A DNA stretch of 55,457 bases from Herbaspirillum sp. (GCA_028292625.1 JAQGLY010000080.1:1-55457), one strand, 5' to 3'. Shown: positions 1 through 8,813, numbered from the stretch's first letter. The notes: a model not told the origin generated them from the sequence alone. Numbers and translations: made by a program.

Positions 1-1373
1 ACCAGAGTATGCACCGGCTTGATGCCGTCGGCGATCGCCATCCAGCTGCCGGCGCCCAGACCAACTGCCCAGCCGGTCAGCAGCGCAGGGGCGCGGAACC
101 AGCGGAAGAACAGACCGAACACGACCGATGGGAAGGTCTGCAGAATCCAGACGCCGCCCAGCAATTGCAGATCGAGCGCGAATTTGGTCGGCAGGAAGAT
201 GATGCAGACCAGCGCGCCGACCTTGACTGCCAGCGACACGATTTTGGCGACCTTGGCTTCGCCCGCGTTGGTGACTTGCGGGTTGATGTAAGGCTTCCAG
301 AAATTGCGCGTGAACAGATTGGCCGCGCCGATCGACATCACCGCTGCCGGCACCAGTGCGCCGATGGCGATGGCGGCAAAAGCGAATCCGCTGAACCAGC
401 TCGGGAACAGAGCGTTAAACAATGCAGGCACCACGTCGTTGTTGTTCGCGACCTTGATGTGCGCGCCGTAGGCCATGAAGCCGAGCAGGGCGATCAGGCC
501 CAGCAGCACGGTGTAGGCCGGCAGGAACACCGCATTCTTGCGGATGGTGTCGGCGCTCTTTGCGGCAAAGATGCCGGTCAGCGTATGCGGATACATGAAC
601 GCGGCCATCGCCGAGCCCAATGCCAGTGTGGCGAACGGCAGGATTTGCGCCGGTTTCAGCAGCAGGCCGGTAGCGCCGCCCTTGGCTGCATAAGCGTCAT
701 GCGCCGCGCTGAAGACCATACCGTAGCCGCCCAGTTTCATCGGCACCAGCACCACGGCCACCAGCACCACGATGTAAATCATCAGATCCTTGACGAAGGC
801 GATCAGCGCCGGTGCGCGCAAGCCTGCCGAATAGGTGTACAAGGCCAGAATCACGAACGCGGCGGCCAGCGGCAGTTCGCCGGTCAGACCGAGCGCATGG
901 ATCACGACTTCCATCCCGACCAGTTGCAGCGCGATGTACGGCATGGTGGCGAGGACGCCTGTCAGCGCAATGGCCAGTTCCAGCGGGCGCGAATTGTAAC
1001 GTCCGTAGACCACGTCGGCGGCGGTGACGTGACCGGCTTTGCTCGCCGCTTTCCACAAGCGCGGCATGATCGCAAAGACGATCGGATAGACCAGAATGGT
1101 GTACGGCAGCGCAAAGAAACCGTAGGCGCCGACGGCATACACCAGCGCGGGAACCGCGATCACGGTGTAGGCGGTATAGAAATCGCCGCCGACCAGGAAC
1201 CAGGTGATCCAGGTGCCGAAGTTACGGCCGCCCAGGCCCCATTCGTCCAGATGCGCACCCTTATTGCTCTTGCCGCCGCTCTGCCAGCGCGAGGCCAGGA
1301 AGCCCATCACGGTGACCAGCAGGAAAAAGAAAACGAAGACGCTAAGCGCCGTCCAGTTGATTTCCGTCGCCAT
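1..1373 (-). CDS. mctP: MctP-type sodium:solute symporter (C-terminus beyond window)
   Basis: Integral membrane permease of the sodium:solute symporter family, closest by eye to the monocarboxylate permease subfamily (MctP), which imports pyruvate, lactate, acetate and similar acids. About 457 codons are visible, starting MATEINWTALSVFVFF. The chain is a series of hydrophobic segments with family features such as GGRNFGTWITWFLVGGDFYTAY near residues 50-70 and PALVYAVGAYGFFALPY after it. The left edge removes only the end of the C-terminus. The ATG overlaps the stop of the upstream DUF3311 gene (TAATG), so the two are translationally coupled, as is usual for this pair. It is the last gene of an operon that also encodes two exported hydrolases. 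Substrate is inferred from family only. Confidence 0.8.
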   Translation of the reverse strand, partial: MATEINWTALSVFVFFFLLVTVMGFLASRWQSGGKSNKGAHLDEWGLGGRNFGTWITWFLVGGDFYTAYTVIAVPALVYAVGAYGFFALPYTILVYPIVFAIMPRLWKAASKAGHVTAADVVYGRYNSRPLELAIALTGVLATMPYIALQLVGMEVVIHALGLTGELPLAAAFVILALYTYSAGLRAPALIAFVKDLMIYIVVLVAVVLVPMKLGGYGMVFSAAHDAYAAKGGATGLLLKPAQILPFATLALGSAMAAFMYPHTLTGIFAAKSADTIRKNAVFLPAYTVLLGLIALLGFMAYGAHIKVANNNDVVPALFNALFPSWFSGFAFAAIAIGALVPAAVMSIGAANLFTRNFWKPYINPQVTNAGEAKVAKIVSLAVKVGALVCIIFLPTKFALDLQLLGGVWILQTFPSVVFGLFFRWFRAPALLTGWAVGLGAGSWMAIADGIKPVHTL

Positions 1374-1552
1374 TATTCAACTCCCTTGCGTACGCCGTGG
1401 CGATAAACGATCCAGATCAGCAGCGAGGTGACAGGCACCCAGGCCAATTGATACCAGTAGAAAAACGGAAAGCCGAACAACGACGGCATTTCGTGATTGT
1501 AAAAAGGCAGATATAGCAAACCGATGAACGGTAGTATTAACAGGGCTCGCAT
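1373..1552 (-). CDS. DUF3311 small membrane protein
   Basis: A 59-residue protein with two hydrophobic stretches (LLILPFIGLLYLPFY and LAWVPVTSLLIWIVY), typical of the DUF3311 family encoded just upstream of SSS-family monocarboxylate/acetate permeases. A good ribosome binding site (AAGGAG, 6 nt before the ATG) supports the start. Its TAA stop overlaps the symporter start by one base. It is presumably an accessory subunit or assembly partner of the permease in the inner membrane. The family match is from memory of the size, position and membrane pattern. Confidence 0.75.
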   Translation of the reverse strand: MRALLILPFIGLLYLPFYNHEMPSLFGFPFFYWYQLAWVPVTSLLIWIVYRHGVRKGVE

Positions 1553-1589
1553 ACGCAGCTCCTTAGTGATTTAGATGAACGGTTAAATA

Positions 1590-1626
1590 GCGCCGGCTGC
1601 GTTCTTGAAAAGAAGGCAGCCGGCGC
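1590..1626. terminator. Inverted repeat between FAH-family gene and DUF3311
   Basis: Perfect 11-bp inverted repeat GCGCCGGCTGC / GCAGCCGGCGC with a 15-nt loop. On the minus strand it is followed only by a short TATTT, so it may slow polymerase, attenuate, or protect the upstream mRNA end rather than fully terminate. It would let the hydrolase and permease halves of the operon be expressed at different levels. Confidence 0.55.
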
Positions 1627-1638
1627 GATCGCGCAAAC

Positions 1639-2727
1639 TCAGACTTTGTAAGCGCGGATCGGATTGCGGAGAATGCCGACGCCGGTGATTTCAGTTTCCA
1701 TCATGTCGCCTGGATGCAGGAATTCCTGCGGGTGACGCGCGAAGCCGACGCCCGATGGCGTGCCGGTGGCGATGATGTCGCCGGCTTCCAGCGTCAGGCC
1801 GCGCGACAGTTCGGCGATGATGCGCGGGATCTTGAAGTACATCTGCTTGTAGCTGGCGTTTTGCTTCTCGACGCCGTTGACGCGGCAGATCACGCGCACG
1901 TCGTCCAGATTGACGCCGGCCGCGGTGACGATCCATGGACCCATAGGACCGTGGCCGTCCAGGCTCTTGCCCTTGAACCATTGGCCGCCATGGCGCTTCT
2001 GCTGTATATCGCGCGAGGTGGTGTCATTGAATGCGGAGTAGCCGAACACATAGTCCATCGCCGATTCTTCGGAAATATCGCGGCCGGTTTTGCCGATGAT
2101 GACGGCGATTTCGGCTTCCCAGTCGGTGGTGTCGGACATGGTGTCATGCGGAATCGCACCGAACGGGGAGTTCATGGTGTGCGTGGCCTTGCTGAAGAAC
2201 ACGGGATAGTCCGGCAATTTTTCCATTTTGTTGTCGGTACGGACTTTCTGGCCTTCTTCGAAGTGATCCAGATAGTTCCAGCCGACGCAGTAAATGTTGC
2301 GGTCCGGGCGCGGTATCGGCGACAGGAATTGGGTTTTCTCCAGTGTGAGGAAACCGGTTTTGTGCTTGGCGGCATTGTCGACCAGCGTTTTCAGCTTGGC
2401 GAAGCCGGCGTCGCCGCTTTTGATCAGCGCCAGCATCGACGTGGCGTCGAAACCGAGATTGATGCGTTGGCGATGCGCTTCGGCTTTCAGGTTAACGATT
2501 TTGCCGTCGTCCAGAACCGCCACCACTGTCGGTGCGGCGCCGGGTGTCAATACGCAGGTGGCCAGACGTATGCCGACTTTGCCGGACAGCGGCGGGACCG
2601 ATTTGATTTCGGTGCCGTTGAGGGTGTCGTTGGTTTGCGCCGAAGCCAGATTCTGCGTGCCGGCCAGCATGCCGCCGACGGCTGCCGAAGCACTGACTTT
2701 GAGTAAATTGCGGCGATTCTTATCCAT
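1639..2727 (-). CDS. Tat-exported fumarylacetoacetate hydrolase family protein
   Basis: A 362-residue FAH-family enzyme; the family hydrolyses or hydrates acylpyruvates and 2-oxo acids at a divalent metal. The FAH core lies in the second half: GWNYLDH, then the metal-binding DWEAEIAVIIG (ExE), FNDTTSRD and KSLDGHGPMGP. Unusually it begins MDKNRRNLLKVSASAAVGGM, a twin-arginine signal with RRNLLK followed by a hydrophobic stretch and an Ala-rich cleavage region, so the enzyme should be exported folded to the periplasm. The start at 2727 is chosen because GGAG sits 8 nt upstream and it puts the RR motif at the N-terminus; an in-frame ATG at 2781 would add 18 residues. Substrate unknown. Confidence 0.8.
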   Translation of the reverse strand: MDKNRRNLLKVSASAAVGGMLAGTQNLASAQTNDTLNGTEIKSVPPLSGKVGIRLATCVLTPGAAPTVVAVLDDGKIVNLKAEAHRQRINLGFDATSMLALIKSGDAGFAKLKTLVDNAAKHKTGFLTLEKTQFLSPIPRPDRNIYCVGWNYLDHFEEGQKVRTDNKMEKLPDYPVFFSKATHTMNSPFGAIPHDTMSDTTDWEAEIAVIIGKTGRDISEESAMDYVFGYSAFNDTTSRDIQQKRHGGQWFKGKSLDGHGPMGPWIVTAAGVNLDDVRVICRVNGVEKQNASYKQMYFKIPRIIAELSRGLTLEAGDIIATGTPSGVGFARHPQEFLHPGDMMETEITGVGILRNPIRAYKV

Positions 2728-2846
2728 GTAAGTCTCCATTTGTTTTGATAGAGGGTTAATAAATGCAGCCGAAAACGGCATCGTGCTGATTTTGCTGTTG
2801 CACCGCGGCGCCGATCGAAGTTTCCCGACCGGCTTGCCGGCGCGGC

Positions 2847-3905
2847 TTAGTCTTTTGCGCCGATATCGATGGGGGCCGGCATCGTCACGAATTCCTGTAC
2901 CGCCATGAGGAAACGGGTGCGGTTGACGCCCAGCATGGCGGTGTGCGCCAGGCCCGCGATCTTGATCAATTGCTTGTCCGGATTCGGCAGCTTGGCGTAG
3001 AAGCCGATGACGTCGTCGTCGCTGGCGATGCCGTCATGCTGGCCGCGGATGATCTGAACCGGGCAGACCACTTTCAGCGGGTCGACGATCGGCAGCTTGG
3101 TGACCATGTCGATATAAGTGCCGTTGGGAACGGTGTCCCCGTATTTCAATTCCGCGTCGCTAACCAGATCGCTGATCATCGGTTCGGCGGCGCCGACTTC
3201 GTCGCGGGTGAACACGCCGCGGAAGAATTTGGCGTCGACTTTGCGGGTATTGCTTTTGAGCAGACCCGGCAACATTTTCTTGCGCTGTTCCAGTGTCTTC
3301 GATTCGCCGCCGGTCCAGGTGAAGGCATCGAGCACCAGCATCGACACGTGCTCCGGATAGGTGGCGGCAAACAGCCCCGCGCGCAGCGAACCCGACGACT
3401 GGCCGAAAAACGCGGCCTTGGTTTGTCCGGTGTGTTTGGTGACTTCGGCCATGGCAGCCTTCAGATCGACCACGCCGTCGGCGATATACGAAAAGCCGGA
3501 AGTACGGTCGGAATGGCCGTAGCCCTCATGATCCATGGTCCAGACATCGAAACCGAGACGCGCAAAATAATCCATCATCGAATAGTTGATCCGATTCGGG
3601 ACTTGCAGGTCGTACATGGTTTTGGCGGAATAGGAAGAGCCGTGGACCAGGAACAGAAGCTTCTTCGGCGTGTCCGAAGGAGCGGATTTGACGTATTTGC
3701 GATAGACCCACAGCTTGACCTTCTGCGCGCCTTCTCCCTTGTAGACCCAGTATTCTTCAGCGGTGACGGCAGCGTCCGCGCCAGGCGTGCTGGCCGCGAC
3801 GGCCTTGGACAACGGCATCAATGCCGCGGCTGCCGTACCGACGCTGGCCAGGCCGAATGACTTCAGCAGTGCGCGTCGTCCCCCTTGGTATTGTGTATCT
3901 TCCAA
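2847..3905 (-). CDS. Tat-exported alpha/beta hydrolase
   Basis: A 352-residue alpha/beta-hydrolase-fold enzyme. Visible elements are the oxyanion strand FLVHGSSYSAK, the nucleophile elbow FFGQSSGSLRAG (serine of GQSSG), the acid in RGQHDG and the catalytic histidine in AGLAHTAML. The N-terminus has GGRRALLKSFG followed by a long hydrophobic Ala/Leu stretch ending AVAAS, a twin-arginine signal. The start is a TTG with a strong GAGGAG six bases upstream. It is the first gene of the minus-strand operon that continues with the exported FAH-family protein, DUF3311 and the monocarboxylate symporter. The shared Tat signals suggest both enzymes act on the same periplasmic substrate, perhaps an ester or lactone or a carbon-carbon cleavage product. 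Confidence 0.8.
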   Translation of the reverse strand: MEDTQYQGGRRALLKSFGLASVGTAAAALMPLSKAVAASTPGADAAVTAEEYWVYKGEGAQKVKLWVYRKYVKSAPSDTPKKLLFLVHGSSYSAKTMYDLQVPNRINYSMMDYFARLGFDVWTMDHEGYGHSDRTSGFSYIADGVVDLKAAMAEVTKHTGQTKAAFFGQSSGSLRAGLFAATYPEHVSMLVLDAFTWTGGESKTLEQRKKMLPGLLKSNTRKVDAKFFRGVFTRDEVGAAEPMISDLVSDAELKYGDTVPNGTYIDMVTKLPIVDPLKVVCPVQIIRGQHDGIASDDDVIGFYAKLPNPDKQLIKIAGLAHTAMLGVNRTRFLMAVQEFVTMPAPIDIGAKD

Positions 3906-4331
3906 TTCGGTCTCCTCATTTTTAGGATGTTGTTAGAAATCTAGAGACGTATAGTATGTCGTTGCCCCCCAATACGCTGTCCATTTGCGGCAGCGCAGCA
4001 ACGATATTCCCTCCCACACGCCGCTAAAAATGTCGCTTCGACAATACTTTGCTAAGCGGTTTACCGAGGTTCTACCGGGCTCCAGGTTTAATACCGGCAT
4101 GATGCTAGCCATTCGCTTTTGGTAAGTCAATTTAGAAATGTTTTCTACGTAGTGCTACGCATACGTTGGTATTCCGGCACGAGCGTGCGGAAAAAGAGAC
4201 GTCCCGCTTTTTTGCGATGTAGGAAATAAATTAGTATGGTAGATTGCGGCCTTCGACAGGGAGGCAATGGGCATGCCGGCGGCATTGAAACGGAATTTCG
4301 CGGGACGTCTGCGGACGGCGCAGGGCCGCGT
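3906..4331. promoter_or_regulatory. Divergent intergenic region between hydrolase/mctP operon and two-component system
   Basis: About 425 bp with no convincing gene. It must hold the promoters for the leftward hydrolase-symporter operon and the rightward histidine kinase. A TATAGT -10-like box lies at 3950-3955 on the plus strand, followed by a run of six C. The divergent layout suggests the two-component system controls the operon, as described for MctSR and mctP in Rhizobium (from memory). Confidence 0.4.
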
Positions 4332-5690
4332 ATGATGTCGCTGCGCCAGAAAATCATTCTGCTGGCGATCGCGCCGCTGATCGTGGCCTTGTTCGCGATC
4401 ATCATCGCCGTGCACTATCAGGCCGATATCCTGGCCAAGCAGTACCGCGCCACTGTCGAAGAGGCGTATCTGACGACCAAAAAAGCAGAACTGCATCATT
4501 ATGTGACGCTGGCCACGCACGCCATCGCGCATCTGTACGACTCCGGCAATAACGATGCGGACACGCGCGAGGCCGCGCTGGAGATTTTGTCCAAGCTCGA
4601 TTATGGCGAAGACGACGGTTACATCTTCATCTACGATCAGAACGGCAAGAGCCTGATGCACCCGCGCCAGCCCGACCTGGTGGGGCGCGATCTGTTTAAT
4701 ATGCATATCGAAGGCACCGCGCCGATTCAACGCTTGCTGGCGCGCGCCAATGCCGGCGGCGGTTTCGAGAGTTATCTGTGGGAAAAGCCGCCTTCCGGCA
4801 AAATCACCAGTAAACTTGGCTACGTGATACCGCTGCGGCGTTGGGGCTGGATGCTGGGCGCGGCGCTGTATTCGGACGATATCGATGTCGCGCTGGTCAA
4901 AATGGATTCGCAGATTTCCGGCAATATCAATACCACCATGCTGTGGATTACCGGTATCGCCATCGCCATGTCGCTGGCCATTGCGCTGTCCGGCCTGGCG
5001 CTCAATATCAGCGAGTCGCGCGGCGCCGACGCCAAGCTGAGGGTGCTGGCGCAGCGCGTGGTGCGCTCGCAGGAGGATGAACGGGCGCGCCTGTCGCGCG
5101 ATTTGCACGACGGCATCAGTCAGTTGTTGGTATCGATCAAACTGCAGGTGGAGTCGGGGATCGTCAAATTGTCCAGCGTTTCGTCGCCGGCGGCGTCCGC
5201 GGCGAATAATTCGTTCGGGCGCGCGGCGGCGCAATTGAACGATGTGCTGGCCGAAGTTCGGCGCATCTCGCACGATTTGCGGCCGGCGTTGCTGGACGAT
5301 CTGGGGTTGGCGGCGGCGCTGGCGCATCTGACCCATGAATTTGCCGGACTGACCGGGATCCGGGATGAATTCGAAAGCATGGGTTCCACCGATGGCTTGA
5401 GCGAGGTCAGCAATACGGTGCTGTTCCGCATTGCGCAGGAGGCATTGACCAACGTAAAACGGCATGCGTTTGCGACGTCGGTCAAAGTCGTTTTGGATGG
5501 CCGTCGCGATTGCGTGACACTGACCGTGGCCGATAACGGCAGAGGTTTCGATATCGACGGTGTGGCGCAAAATCCGGTGCGCGGCATCGGCTTGCGCAAT
5601 ATGCATGAGCGGCTCGAAGCGGTCGGCGGCCGGTTCGACCTGACCTCGTCGAGCGAGGGAACCCGCGTGGTCGCCACCATTTTTACTTAG
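4332..5690 (+). CDS. Cache-domain sensor histidine kinase, NarL/UhpB class
   Basis: A 452-residue membrane sensor kinase. Residues 5-29 form the first membrane helix and 35-195 a periplasmic single-Cache domain (YGEDDGYIFIYDQNG, then MHPRQPDLVG). A second helix spans about 201-223. A HisKA_3 dimerisation domain has the phospho-acceptor His259 in SRDLHDGISQ, and a HATPase_c domain has DNGRGF and GIGLRNM. Small-molecule sensing by the Cache domain, likely a carboxylic acid, fits the divergent monocarboxylate permease operon. Start at one of two adjacent ATGs (4332/4335), directly before the first membrane helix; an upstream ATG at 4236 would add a 32-residue, poorly conserved-looking extension. 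The cognate regulator follows 14 bp downstream. Confidence 0.88.
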   Translation: MMSLRQKIILLAIAPLIVALFAIIIAVHYQADILAKQYRATVEEAYLTTKKAELHHYVTLATHAIAHLYDSGNNDADTREAALEILSKLDYGEDDGYIFIYDQNGKSLMHPRQPDLVGRDLFNMHIEGTAPIQRLLARANAGGGFESYLWEKPPSGKITSKLGYVIPLRRWGWMLGAALYSDDIDVALVKMDSQISGNINTTMLWITGIAIAMSLAIALSGLALNISESRGADAKLRVLAQRVVRSQEDERARLSRDLHDGISQLLVSIKLQVESGIVKLSSVSSPAASAANNSFGRAAAQLNDVLAEVRRISHDLRPALLDDLGLAAALAHLTHEFAGLTGIRDEFESMGSTDGLSEVSNTVLFRIAQEALTNVKRHAFATSVKVVLDGRRDCVTLTVADNGRGFDIDGVAQNPVRGIGLRNMHERLEAVGGRFDLTSSSEGTRVVATIFT

Positions 5691-5704
5691 GGCCTGAATT
5701 TCAT

Positions 5705-6319
5705 ATGTTCAATCCGTCGCTTGTCCGTATTCTCTTGGTCGACGACCATCCACTGGTGCGCGACGGTCTGCGCGCGCGTCTGGAAACCGTGCCGCATTTT
5801 GCAGTGGTGGGCGAGGCCGATCGCGCCGAGCAGGCCTTGCAGCATGCGGCGGCGCTGGACATCGATCTGGTCTTGATGGATATCAATCTAAGCGGGACCA
5901 ACGGCATCGAGCTGACCGGAAGCTTCCACAGCCTGTACCCGGAAGTGGCGGTATTGATCCTGAGCATGCATGACAAGGCGGAATATGTGCGGCAGGCGGT
6001 GCAGGCCGGCGCCCGCGGATATGTGCTCAAGGATGCGCCCGCCACCGATATCATCGATGCGATCGACACCGTGATGTCGGGCGGTATGTATTACAGCGCG
6101 GGTCTGTCGACCGGGCTGGCGCCGGCGGCGTTGCTGACGCCGCGCGAAACGGACATCCTCAAACGCATCGCCACCGGCAAATCCAACAAGCATATTGCGC
6201 GCGATCTGGGCCTCAGTTTCCGCACCGTGGAAACGCACCGGCTCAATATCAAGCGCAAACTCGGCATTGAAGGGCAGGCCGATCTGATTCGCTTTGCGCT
6301 GGAACAGACCATGGTTTGA
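5705..6319 (+). CDS. NarL/FixJ-family response regulator
   Basis: A 204-residue two-domain regulator. The receiver domain has the acidic pair Asp13-Asp14, phospho-acceptor Asp59 in VLMDINLSG, the switch serine in LILSMHD and the conserved lysine in YVLKDA. A LuxR-type helix-turn-helix follows (LTPRETDILKRIATGKSNK through RTVETHRLNIKRKLG). It is encoded immediately after the Cache-domain kinase and is its obvious partner. The likely target is the divergent hydrolase/permease operon; no repeated operator could be assigned with confidence. Confidence 0.9.
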   Translation: MFNPSLVRILLVDDHPLVRDGLRARLETVPHFAVVGEADRAEQALQHAAALDIDLVLMDINLSGTNGIELTGSFHSLYPEVAVLILSMHDKAEYVRQAVQAGARGYVLKDAPATDIIDAIDTVMSGGMYYSAGLSTGLAPAALLTPRETDILKRIATGKSNKHIARDLGLSFRTVETHRLNIKRKLGIEGQADLIRFALEQTMV

Positions 6320-6421
6320 GCGCCGGCCGATGGATTCGGCGGTATCTGGCGCGCGGCGCGGGCGGGATGCGCAGCGCTGTTTATGCACTAATTTTTACGT
6401 TGATCGAATTGGAGTGCGCGC

Positions 6422-7159
6422 ATGTCGAATTGGATGGATCACCCGGACGGTGACAAGCTGGTTAAATTGAGCGGCAAAATCGCGGCTTACGAGAAGCAGC
6501 GCAGACGGGCCAGTTTTGCGCTCACCGATGCCGCTCACGCCCGGATCGGCATGCAGGCCACCGCGGTGGCGGCGCTTCAGCCGAACCAGAAGGATCTGAT
6601 TATCGATAGAACCCGCAACACCTCCGCTATCGAAGACGATGTCGATTATGTGCAGTTCATGCTGGACGATCGGCCCGCAAAAGGCTGGATGTGGCGCAGT
6701 CCGTTCAATGACGGCGATGAAATCGAGGCCGTCGCGCAGTGGCAGGGCGAGCATTACGAGGTCTATGCGATCGCCAGGCCGGCCGATAAAACCTTTGCGT
6801 CCTATCCGCATTGTTCGCGGGGCAGGGCGGCGCATTTGAAAAACGTATTGAAATGGTATGCGGGTCTGGGGCTGGTCGGCGTATTTGTGCTGGTGGCGAT
6901 CTTATCGGTTTATCTGCAGGGCTGGATCGCCTTCGCCAAGCCGAATGTCTATGTGATCTCCAGCGTGGTCAGTTTTTTCGTCGGCATCATGTTTTATTCT
7001 CTGGCGCGCAAGTGGCTGCCGTTTGTCGATGCGACGGAAAAGATGTTCCATATCCTGGGCTGGCCCGATATCGAAAACATCGATCTGGTCGGCTCGTCGA
7101 AAGGGCGGCGCGCAACAGGCGATGTCTATGGATTGGGCACCTTTTATTTCAGGTACTGA
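6422..7159 (+). CDS. Two-TM protein of the family often labelled putative T6SS effector
   Basis: A 245-residue protein with a soluble N-terminal half (residues about 1-135) and two membrane helices (about 143-165 and 175-195, the second near VISSVVSFFVGIMFYSL). The block KGWMWRSPFNDGDEIEAVAQW followed by YEVYAIARPADKT and YPHCSRGR resembles, from memory, a Burkholderiales family that automatic pipelines name putative type VI secretion system effector. No T6SS structural gene, VgrG/PAAR or immunity gene is nearby, so the function should not be taken from the label. A good GGAG lies 7 nt before the ATG. Convergent with the next gene. Confidence 0.55.
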   Translation: MSNWMDHPDGDKLVKLSGKIAAYEKQRRRASFALTDAAHARIGMQATAVAALQPNQKDLIIDRTRNTSAIEDDVDYVQFMLDDRPAKGWMWRSPFNDGDEIEAVAQWQGEHYEVYAIARPADKTFASYPHCSRGRAAHLKNVLKWYAGLGLVGVFVLVAILSVYLQGWIAFAKPNVYVISSVVSFFVGIMFYSLARKWLPFVDATEKMFHILGWPDIENIDLVGSSKGRRATGDVYGLGTFYFRY

Positions 7160-7171
7160 CTCAGGGCAATT

Positions 7172-7675
7172 TCATTCCGATGTCGCCGGGCCGGCATCGT
7201 TCGCCGCGCCGTTGGTCGCGAACTTCTCCGCATATTCGGCCCTGCGGGCCTGATCCGATTCGATCAGCAGGCGATAGCGCGTTTCCGATACCCGTTGTTG
7301 CAGCACAGCGGCGTAACGCTCCCTCTGCAGCCATTCGATGATCAGGGACGACAGCATGATGATCGCGCAATACACCAAAATCATGAACGTATCGGTGCGG
7401 TTCAGGCCGTCGATCAGATAAAACGGTTTGCGGAAAAAAAACATCGCGGTCGGAATGCTGATGCATAGCAGCCCGAGCGAATAGACGTAGCCGAACAGAT
7501 AGCCCATGACGATGCAATTGACGGTAAAAAACAGCATCGACAGCGCCTCGTCCAGGAATGGACTGAGCAGTTGACGCAGGCAGAAGGCGGCGAAGAAGCC
7601 GAGTGCGCAAATGACGACGGGACGCATGCCGCTCGGTTTCCAGCGTTTGGCGTTTTTCAATTTGATCTGGCTCAT
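7172..7675 (-). CDS. Four-helix membrane protein, DUF4118/KdpD-like sensor membrane domain
   Basis: A 167-residue protein with four closely spaced membrane helices (about residues 20-40, 45-62, 65-85 and 95-115), a pattern like the DUF4118 membrane module at the N-terminus of KdpD and related kinases. A charged helical tail begins EWLQRERYAAVLQQRVSETR and ends without any kinase or PAS domain. It may be a stand-alone membrane module or a kinase remnant. It is convergent with the preceding two-TM protein gene (12-bp gap) and follows the esterase gene at 7723-8628 on the same strand. Confidence 0.5.
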   Translation of the reverse strand: MSQIKLKNAKRWKPSGMRPVVICALGFFAAFCLRQLLSPFLDEALSMLFFTVNCIVMGYLFGYVYSLGLLCISIPTAMFFFRKPFYLIDGLNRTDTFMILVYCAIIMLSSLIIEWLQRERYAAVLQQRVSETRYRLLIESDQARRAEYAEKFATNGAANDAGPATSE

Positions 7676-7722
7676 GATGAATGTGGACGATCGGACTGGC
7701 GTGACGGTGGGCGGTGGACCTG

Positions 7723-8628
7723 TCAGCGTCGGTCCTTCAACGGTGAAGTATGCAGCAGATTTTTGCGCGACGTGGCGTTGCGGTGCATTTCGGCGGTCAG
7801 TTTCAGGAATTCCACGGTTTCGTTGGTGACGATTTCGCGTTCGTTGTCGACGGTAATGATGTGATAGCAGTCGCCCAGCCAGATCGGCTTTCTGAATTCG
7901 GCGGTGATGTTCTGCAGAATCAGTTCGGCGTTCTTCGGCGAAGCGGTTTCATCGTCGATCGAATGGATGACCAGGGTATCGGCTTTCACCAGCGGCAGCG
8001 AGCGACGGACGAAGCCCATCAGTTTTTCCGCCGCCCATAAATACCTGCCCGGGATCGCCGCGGCGCCGACCATCGCCACGCCGTCTTTTTTGAGGGCATT
8101 GACAACGCGTCTGCGCATGTCGGCATTCTTGATGCCGTAGGGTTCGCTTTCCTTGTAGGACCAGTTGCGATAGCCCAGCCAGTAGGGAATGTGCATCAGG
8201 TTGTTATACCAGGGGATCGACCAGCCGTCATAGGAGAGCACCGGCGACAGCAGGATGATGCTGAGCACATCGTTGCCGCGGGCGGCCACCGCCAGCGCCA
8301 GCGTGGCGCCCATGCTGAGGCCGCAGATCGAGACGGTTTTGAACTCTTCCTTCAGCTTCAAAATGCGCTTTTCGACGATCGCGCACCATTCCGTCCAATC
8401 GGGCGTCTTGCGGCCGTCTGTCAGCGATGCCGAGTAATTTTCGATATTCAGAGGGACGACGGTGAAACCGGCCTTTTTCAAGGCCTTTGGGATGTTTCCC
8501 ATTTCCAGCAGGGAGCCGCACAGGCCGTGCAGCAAAACCACAGCGTGATCTCCGTGGATTCCATGGCGTTCCTGGTGTCGTTCCCTGAGTCGTTCCACTG
8601 GTTGTTCTTGATTGATCTGCAATTCCAT
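7723..8628 (-). CDS. Alpha/beta hydrolase (carboxylesterase/monoacylglycerol-lipase type)
   Basis: A 301-residue cytosolic alpha/beta hydrolase. The oxyanion region is VVLLHGLCGSLLEMG, the nucleophile elbow ICGLSMGATLALA (Ser of GLSMG), the acid in IHSIDDETASP, and the histidine in GDCYHIITVDNE; the spacing fits Est30/carboxylesterase-like enzymes. No signal peptide. Family members hydrolyse short acyl esters; substrate here is unknown. Transcribed in the same direction as the four-helix membrane protein, 47 bp ahead of it. Confidence 0.8.
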   Translation of the reverse strand: MELQINQEQPVERLRERHQERHGIHGDHAVVLLHGLCGSLLEMGNIPKALKKAGFTVVPLNIENYSASLTDGRKTPDWTEWCAIVEKRILKLKEEFKTVSICGLSMGATLALAVAARGNDVLSIILLSPVLSYDGWSIPWYNNLMHIPYWLGYRNWSYKESEPYGIKNADMRRRVVNALKKDGVAMVGAAAIPGRYLWAAEKLMGFVRRSLPLVKADTLVIHSIDDETASPKNAELILQNITAEFRKPIWLGDCYHIITVDNEREIVTNETVEFLKLTAEMHRNATSRKNLLHTSPLKDRR

Positions 8629-8813
8629 CCCTGCGATTATCCTATTTGCCGTGCATTGGCGCTATCAAAAATTTACATTCCCGTGTGAATATTTACGTCC
8701 GGATGCGGCTTTCAGGGCGCATTCATGACGTTGACGGCGGAATGCCCGTCTCGCTTCACCGGAACCGATGCAATAAAGCGATCAATATAGGCGAATCCGC
8801 CGGCTGCTGCTGA

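Noticed and set aside
9..1406. Long plus-strand reading frame antisense to the symporter
   Set aside because: The minus-strand frame gives a clear multi-helix SSS permease; the plus-strand product is Arg/Gln/His-rich low-quality sequence typical of a codon-bias shadow.
1639..2727. FAH-family gene as the fumarylacetoacetase of tyrosine breakdown
   Set aside because: It carries a Tat signal and lies about 45 kb from hppD and phhA, next to transport genes; the pathway enzyme is cytosolic.
3950..4010. TATAGT followed by a C-rich stretch, like the sRNA promoters
   Set aside because: No terminator hairpin with U-run follows and the 42-43 bp upstream element is missing, so it was not counted as a seventh sRNA.
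3933..4130. 65-codon minus-strand frame in the divergent promoter region
   Set aside because: No ribosome binding site and it occupies the space needed for two promoters.
4155..5606. 483-codon minus-strand frame antisense to the histidine kinase
   Set aside because: No motif or ribosome binding site; the kinase frame has intact Cache, HisKA_3 and HATPase domains.
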